DNA of 64,000 nt from Hyphomicrobiales bacterium. GTDB taxonomy: Bacteria > Pseudomonadota > Alphaproteobacteria > Rhizobiales > Phreatobacteraceae. Positions 60,291 through 64,000 of this stretch are shown here, piece after piece. The stretch is taken from the NCBI GenBank assembly GCA_017304475.1, contig JAFKKV010000027.1, positions 62,001-126,000 of the forward strand, in the 5' to 3' direction. The position numbers were made by a program, and so were the translations under genes. The notes under the pieces are model-generated. The model was not told the DNA's origin and ran no database searches. It worked only from the letters and a program-made list of their open reading frames with translations. How positions within the stretch are numbered: position 1 is the stretch's first letter; every line of letters begins with the position of its first letter.

Positions 60291-61721
60291 ATGGCGCACG
60301 AGCGGGAATTCTACATCAACGGCGAATGGGTCAAGCCGAGCGGCACTGCCACGCTGGACGTGATCGATCCCTCGACCGAAGAATCGATCGGCACCATTGC
60401 GCTCGGCACGGCGGCGGATGTCGACAAGGCGGTGGCTGCCGCCCGCGCGGCCTTCCCGGCTTTCGCCGCCACCTCGCGTGAAGAACGCCTGGCGCTGATG
60501 CGCCGCGTGCTCGAGGTCTACAAGACCCGTTATGCCGACATCGCCGACACGCTGTCGCGCGAAATGGGCGCGCCCAAGAAGCTCGCCCACACGGCCCAGG
60601 CCGCCATGGGCAGCTCGCATCTCGCCAAGATGATCGAGACGCTGGAGACGTTCGAATTCGAGGAGCTGCGCGGCACCACGCTGATCGCCAAGGAGCCGAT
60701 CGGGGTCGTCGGCATGATCACGCCGTGGAACTGGCCGCTCAACCAGATCATGTGCAAGGTCGGTCCGGCGCTCGCCGCCGGCTGCACCATGGTCCTGAAG
60801 CCCAGCGAGATCGCGCCGCTCAACGCCATCATCTTCGCCGAGGTGATGCATGAAGCCGGCGTGCCCAAGGGCGTGTTCAACCTGGTCAATGGTGACGGCC
60901 CGACGGTGGGCGAGGCGATTTCGCGCCATCCTGGCGTCGACATGGTGTCGTTCACCGGCTCGACCCGCGCCGGCATCCTGGTTGCCAAGGCGGCCGCCGA
61001 TACGGTCAAGCGCGTGCACCAGGAGCTGGGCGGCAAGTCGGCCAATATCATCCTGGCCGACGCCGACCTGGACCGCGCCGTCAAGCTCGGCGTCGAAGGC
61101 TGCATGCGCAATTCCGGCCAGTCCTGCAACGCGCCGACCCGCATGTTCGTGCCCGCCGACAGGCATGCCGAGGCGGTGGCGATCGCGCGTGCGACCGCCG
61201 AGCCGCTGAAGGTGGGCGCCCCGGCTTCCGAGGACACCTGGCTCGGGCCGGTGGTCAGCGAGCTGCAGTACAACAAGATCCAGCGGCTGATCGAAGCCGG
61301 CATCAAGGAAGGCGCCGAGCTGGTCACCGGCGGGCCGGGCCGTCCGGAAGGACTGAACCGCGGCTACTATGTCCGCCCCACCGTCTTCGCCAATGTCACC
61401 GACGATATGACCATCGCGCGCGAGGAAATCTTCGGGCCGGTCCTGTCGATCCTGCCCTACAAGAACGAGGATGAGGTCGTCGCCCGGGCCAATGACACGC
61501 CCTATGGTCTGGCGTCTTACGTCCAGTCCGGCTCGATCGAGCGGGCCCGCAAGCTCGCCGCCCAGATGCGCAGCGGCAATGTCTATATCAACTATCCCGC
61601 CTGGGATGCCGGCGCGCCGTTCGGTGGCTATAAGCAGTCCGGCAACGGCCGCGAATATGCCGGCTTCGGCCTCGAGGAATTCCTCGAGATCAAGGGCACG
61701 GTCGGTTACGGAGCCGCCTGA
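60291..61721 (+). CDS. Aldehyde dehydrogenase family protein
   Basis: A 476-residue NAD(P)-dependent aldehyde dehydrogenase: PWNWPLNQIMCKVGPALAAG, VSFTGSTRAG, ELGGKSANI (general-base Glu), NSGQSCNAPTR (catalytic Cys) and EEIFGPVLSI. Start ATG 60291 with GGGAG upstream. Followed by a strong terminator and then the Mop gene. Substrate unknown. Confidence 0.93.
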   Translation: MAHEREFYINGEWVKPSGTATLDVIDPSTEESIGTIALGTAADVDKAVAAARAAFPAFAATSREERLALMRRVLEVYKTRYADIADTLSREMGAPKKLAHTAQAAMGSSHLAKMIETLETFEFEELRGTTLIAKEPIGVVGMITPWNWPLNQIMCKVGPALAAGCTMVLKPSEIAPLNAIIFAEVMHEAGVPKGVFNLVNGDGPTVGEAISRHPGVDMVSFTGSTRAGILVAKAAADTVKRVHQELGGKSANIILADADLDRAVKLGVEGCMRNSGQSCNAPTRMFVPADRHAEAVAIARATAEPLKVGAPASEDTWLGPVVSELQYNKIQRLIEAGIKEGAELVTGGPGRPEGLNRGYYVRPTVFANVTDDMTIAREEIFGPVLSILPYKNEDEVVARANDTPYGLASYVQSGSIERARKLAAQMRSGNVYINYPAWDAGAPFGGYKQSGNGREYAGFGLEEFLEIKGTVGYGAA

Positions 61722-61731
61722 TATCGCTGCC

Positions 61732-61757
61732 GCGGCAGGGAGTTCGCTCCCTGCCGC
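61732..61757 (+). terminator. Intrinsic terminator after the aldehyde dehydrogenase
   Basis: Perfect 11-bp arms GCGGCAGGGAG and CTCCCTGCCGC with a TTCG tetraloop, followed by a pyrimidine run containing TTTT (61758-61769). It begins 10 bp after the dehydrogenase stop and ends 27 bp before the Mop start, so read-through into Mop could be controlled here. Confidence 0.85.
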
Positions 61758-61784
61758 CCTCTCTTTTCTCCTCGGGAGCACCTC

Positions 61785-61991
61785 ATGAAACTCAGCGCCA
61801 GGAACCTGCTCAAGGGCAAGGTCGTCGACATCAAGAAGGGTGCCACCACGGCCCATGTCCGGCTCGATGTCGGCGGCACCATCGTCACCTCCTCGATCAC
61901 CAATGAGGCGGTCGACGAATTGAAGCTGGTCGTCGGCCAGGACGCCTATGCGGTGGTCAAGGCCTCCGACGTGATGATCGCGGTCGACTGA
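61785..61991 (+). CDS. mop: Molbindin (TOBE-domain molybdate-binding protein)
   Basis: A 68-residue single TOBE/Mop domain (KLSARNLLKGKVVDIKKGATTAHVRLDVGG shown in parts: KLSARNLLKGKV and IVTSSITNEAVDEL, ending AVVKASDVMIAVD). Such proteins assemble as hexamers and store molybdate. A Shine-Dalgarno CGGGAG lies 11 bp upstream. Its presence fits the two molybdoenzymes in this window. Confidence 0.92.
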   Translation: MKLSARNLLKGKVVDIKKGATTAHVRLDVGGTIVTSSITNEAVDELKLVVGQDAYAVVKASDVMIAVD

Positions 61992-62003
61992 CCGTTTGCG
62001 GCG

Positions 62004-63503
62004 TCAGCGGCCGACAATATAGCTCATGCTGTCGAAATCGATCGTCCATGAGCTGTATTTGCGCAGGAAGCCGTGGCAGATGACGCCGTCGAGGATATAG
62101 CCGCCGCGCCAGTAGGTTTCGGCCGAGCGCGCGCCGAATTCGCCGCTCACATCGGTCTGGACGAGCGGTCCGAGATGGACCGAGTTGATGTGAAAGCTCA
62201 CCGGCGCAGAGGGCCCCGGGCTCACCTCCGCTTGCGTGGCCGCCGGCCCCGGTTCCGGAATGGCCAGGTGCCGCAGCGTCTGGATCGGCGCGGTCATCAT
62301 CTGGTTGTCGCGCCCGCGTGTCTGGCCTGAATCGACGAAGAAGGTGAGATCGCCGCTGCCGTTGATGCGACCGCGCGTCAGCATCACATGGGTCGAATCG
62401 AGGGCGAAGGGAATTTCGGCGGCGATGCCGCGGGGCAGGGCGGCGCGCGCGTCCCGCGCACCGGCCGTGCCACGCTCGCGCAGCACGATGCGGCCGCCGG
62501 TGAAATCGAGGGTGGAGACGAACTGGCGCAACAGTGCGGTGCCGACAATGCCGCCGAGGACGATCCTGCGATCCTGGCGCAGGCCGGCGCTGCGCCTGAT
62601 CGGCGCTACGAGGACCGGCACGTGCCTGATCGTGACGTCGCCGATCCTGATGCTGTCCACCCGGCTCATGCCGCTGCGTGCGCCGGGCCCGTCCGGATCG
62701 TAAGCGCCGAACGCGACGAACGGCTTGGCGCCCAGCGCCTCCGCGAGGTCGGCGTCGAGAACCAGGATATCGGCGCCGGTATCGAAGCCGACCGTCACCG
62801 GCCGGCCGTTGATCTCCATGGTGAATGAGGGCAGCGGGTCGGTGGCCAGCAGGGGAACGGTCGAGATTCGCGACGGACCTGTCCAGTCGAGCTGATAAGG
62901 CCGCTCCTGGAAGGTGCGGATGAGCTGCATCAGCGGCCGTTCGGTCGCGGCCGGAGCCGCCATGGCGGCGATCCGGTCGAACCGGTTCTGCTGGTAATAG
63001 GTCAGGATCAGATAGTTCATTTCCTGCGTCGTCGCCGCCGGTCCGAGGCTGTCGGTGAGTGTCTTCAGATAGCGCTCGGCGGCGTCGTAATGTCCGAGCA
63101 TGTAGGCGAGCCGTCCAGCCAGCCGGAGAGCGTCGGTCGACACCTCCCAGGTCTCCGCCAGCGGCCGCACGACCTGCCAAGCCGACCAGAAATCGCCGCT
63201 CTGGAACAGCAATTGCGCGTAAGCCGCCGCTCCGATCTGCGGATTGGCCCGCCACCCCTGTTCGGCCCTGGCCAAGGCGGCTGCGAGCTCGCCGCGCGTC
63301 GTTTCCCGCCGCGGCGCCGTTGCCCCGGCGGGAATCAGAACGGGCGGGGGCCCGGCCGCCGCAATGTTCGGCAGCGGACCGCCCGTTGCGGGCGCGGCCA
63401 GCGACGTGAGCGCCGCCAGGCAGAGGACCGGCAGAATGAGGGCTGCCGCTGCATTCCGTCGGGACGGCGCCGCGCGTCGCGCGCGAATTTGATCTGGCGA
63501 CAT
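62004..63503 (-). CDS. Exported TPR and tandem retropepsin-like aspartic protease
   Basis: A 499-residue protein. Residues 18-42 are a signal or anchor (NAAAALILPVLCLAALTSLA). Residues about 65-180 form TPR-like helical repeats. Two retropepsin-like domains follow, with active-site motifs FDTGAD (Asp241) and VDSGQT (Asp391). Having both halves in one chain would give a pseudo-dimer, since each single retropepsin domain carries one catalytic Asp. Periplasmic location is likely. The substrate is unknown. Confidence 0.82.
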   Translation of the reverse strand: MSPDQIRARRAAPSRRNAAAALILPVLCLAALTSLAAPATGGPLPNIAAAGPPPVLIPAGATAPRRETTRGELAAALARAEQGWRANPQIGAAAYAQLLFQSGDFWSAWQVVRPLAETWEVSTDALRLAGRLAYMLGHYDAAERYLKTLTDSLGPAATTQEMNYLILTYYQQNRFDRIAAMAAPAATERPLMQLIRTFQERPYQLDWTGPSRISTVPLLATDPLPSFTMEINGRPVTVGFDTGADILVLDADLAEALGAKPFVAFGAYDPDGPGARSGMSRVDSIRIGDVTIRHVPVLVAPIRRSAGLRQDRRIVLGGIVGTALLRQFVSTLDFTGGRIVLRERGTAGARDARAALPRGIAAEIPFALDSTHVMLTRGRINGSGDLTFFVDSGQTRGRDNQMMTAPIQTLRHLAIPEPGPAATQAEVSPGPSAPVSFHINSVHLGPLVQTDVSGEFGARSAETYWRGGYILDGVICHGFLRKYSSWTIDFDSMSYIVGR

Positions 63504-63560
63504 ATCTCTGACCCCGGTTATTTCCTAGACTGCCGCATGGCGCGCGGGCGCTCGGTGGAA

Positions 63561-63600
63561 CTAACGATAGCAAATATGCTATCGTTAGCAAATATGCTAA
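63561..63600. promoter_or_regulatory. Duplicated palindromic operator before the ArsR-like gene
   Basis: CTAACGATAGCA-AATA-TGCTATCGTTAG (arms of 12 bp, 63561-63588) overlaps a second palindrome TTAGCA-AATA-TGCTAA (63585-63600). The unit TAGCAAATATGCTA occurs twice, 18 bp apart. It lies 16 bp upstream of the regulator ATG and 58 bp from the protease start on the other strand, so it can serve both. Confidence 0.85.
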
Positions 63601-63615
63601 ATTGGTGCGCGAATT

Positions 63616-64000
63616 ATGGTAGGCCTGCGGCATCGAACCCTGACGACACCGAGCGAGATCTCGGCTTTCATGCATGCCACGCGTATGGCGATGCTGGAAA
63701 AGCTGGAATCCGAGCCGGCGACCGTCAGCCAGATCGCGGCGCGCATGGGGGTTCATCCCGCCAATCTGACGCGGCACATGCGCATCTTGCTGGCGGCGGG
63801 CCTGGTGGAGGTGGCGGAGACCCGCGATACCGGCCGGAATGTCGAGAAATATTATCGGATCACGGCATCGAGTTTCGACGTCGCGCCGGACGCGGACCAG
63901 CTGAAGGCGCCGCACCGGGTGGTGCTTGCCTTCGCCCGCAGCGACCTGGCCGCGGCGATCGCGGCCCTGCCGGACGAGGAGACACGCACGGTGCATGTCC
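63616..64000 (+). CDS. ArsR-like winged-helix regulator, 3' end outside the window
   Basis: The first 128 residues are visible and open to the right edge. Winged HTH: FMHATRMAMLEKLESEPATV, QIAARMGVHPANLTRHMRIL, AAGLVEVAETRDTG, KYYRITASSF. No stop occurs before the end of the window. ATG 63616 follows a weak ribosome site but a very strong operator. It probably autoregulates and may control the divergent protease gene. Confidence 0.85.
   Translation, partial: MVGLRHRTLTTPSEISAFMHATRMAMLEKLESEPATVSQIAARMGVHPANLTRHMRILLAAGLVEVAETRDTGRNVEKYYRITASSFDVAPDADQLKAPHRVVLAFARSDLAAAIAALPDEETRTVHV

Overview
The window is about 64 kb of GC-rich DNA (estimated by eye in the high 60s percent G+C) with tightly packed operons, frequent 4-bp start/stop overlaps, families of intergenic palindromic repeats, and an NAD-dependent FdsGBA-type molybdenum formate dehydrogenase. 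Together these point to an alphaproteobacterium, most likely a metabolically versatile Hyphomicrobiales (Rhizobiales) soil or water organism. No rRNA, tRNA, CRISPR array, transposase or phage gene was found. Almost every catabolic cluster carries its own regulator, and beside most of them lies a clear palindromic operator.

Layout. 1-6414: tail of a LysR regulator, a strong palindromic operator, then the formate dehydrogenase operon fdsG-fdsB-fdsA-fdhD-fdsD. 6722-9269: a citrulline hydrolase and an ornithine cyclodeaminase (citrulline to ornithine to proline) with a divergent Lrp-type regulator. 9295-15055: a GntR regulator divergent from a large one-chain molybdoenzyme in which a formate dehydrogenase-like Mo domain is fused to a ferredoxin reductase and a 2Fe-2S ferredoxin, followed by an AtoE-like carrier. 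15092-19259: TonB, ExbD, ExbB and a TonB-dependent receptor. 19877-24900: a short-chain dehydrogenase, a LysE exporter with a divergent LysR, an ArsR-led set of small membrane proteins (DUF3817, CopD/HemJ-like), and a DUF808 membrane protein. 24960-27183: MarR, MFS and tautomerase, with two copies of one operator. 27346-28323: two VOC proteins.

28385-36706 is an IclR-controlled regulon: a luciferase-like monooxygenase, an SsuABC-type ABC importer, an FMN reductase, an ACT-like protein and an aldehyde dehydrogenase on the minus strand, with the IclR gene and a flavin reductase on the plus strand. A 15-bp palindrome occurs identically in front of both arms. 36755-46037 holds an M32 carboxypeptidase and a GntR-controlled operon of MHS transporter, hydantoinase B, hydantoinase A and M20 peptidase. 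46053-47168 is an orphan TRAP solute receptor.

47530-57312 is an acyl-CoA catabolic block: a MaoC hydratase and a biotin-dependent acyl-CoA carboxylase (two subunits), divergent from an isovaleryl-CoA dehydrogenase-like enzyme, a fused indolepyruvate:ferredoxin oxidoreductase and a TetR regulator. It resembles leucine or isoprenoid acid degradation, with a ferredoxin-linked 2-oxoacid oxidoreductase in place of the usual 2-oxoacid dehydrogenase complex. 57324-60290 contains a 2-hydroxyacid dehydrogenase and a more AT-rich patch with an orphan lipoprotein. The right end has an aldehyde dehydrogenase, a molbindin (Mop), a TPR plus double-retropepsin exported protein, and the start of an ArsR-like regulator with a duplicated operator.

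Molybdenum is a recurring theme: FdsA, FdhD, the fused molybdoenzyme and Mop. The least explained and most interesting pieces are the fused molybdoenzyme with its carrier, the IclR monooxygenase regulon, the foldback repeat element present in two opposite copies, and the double retropepsin.
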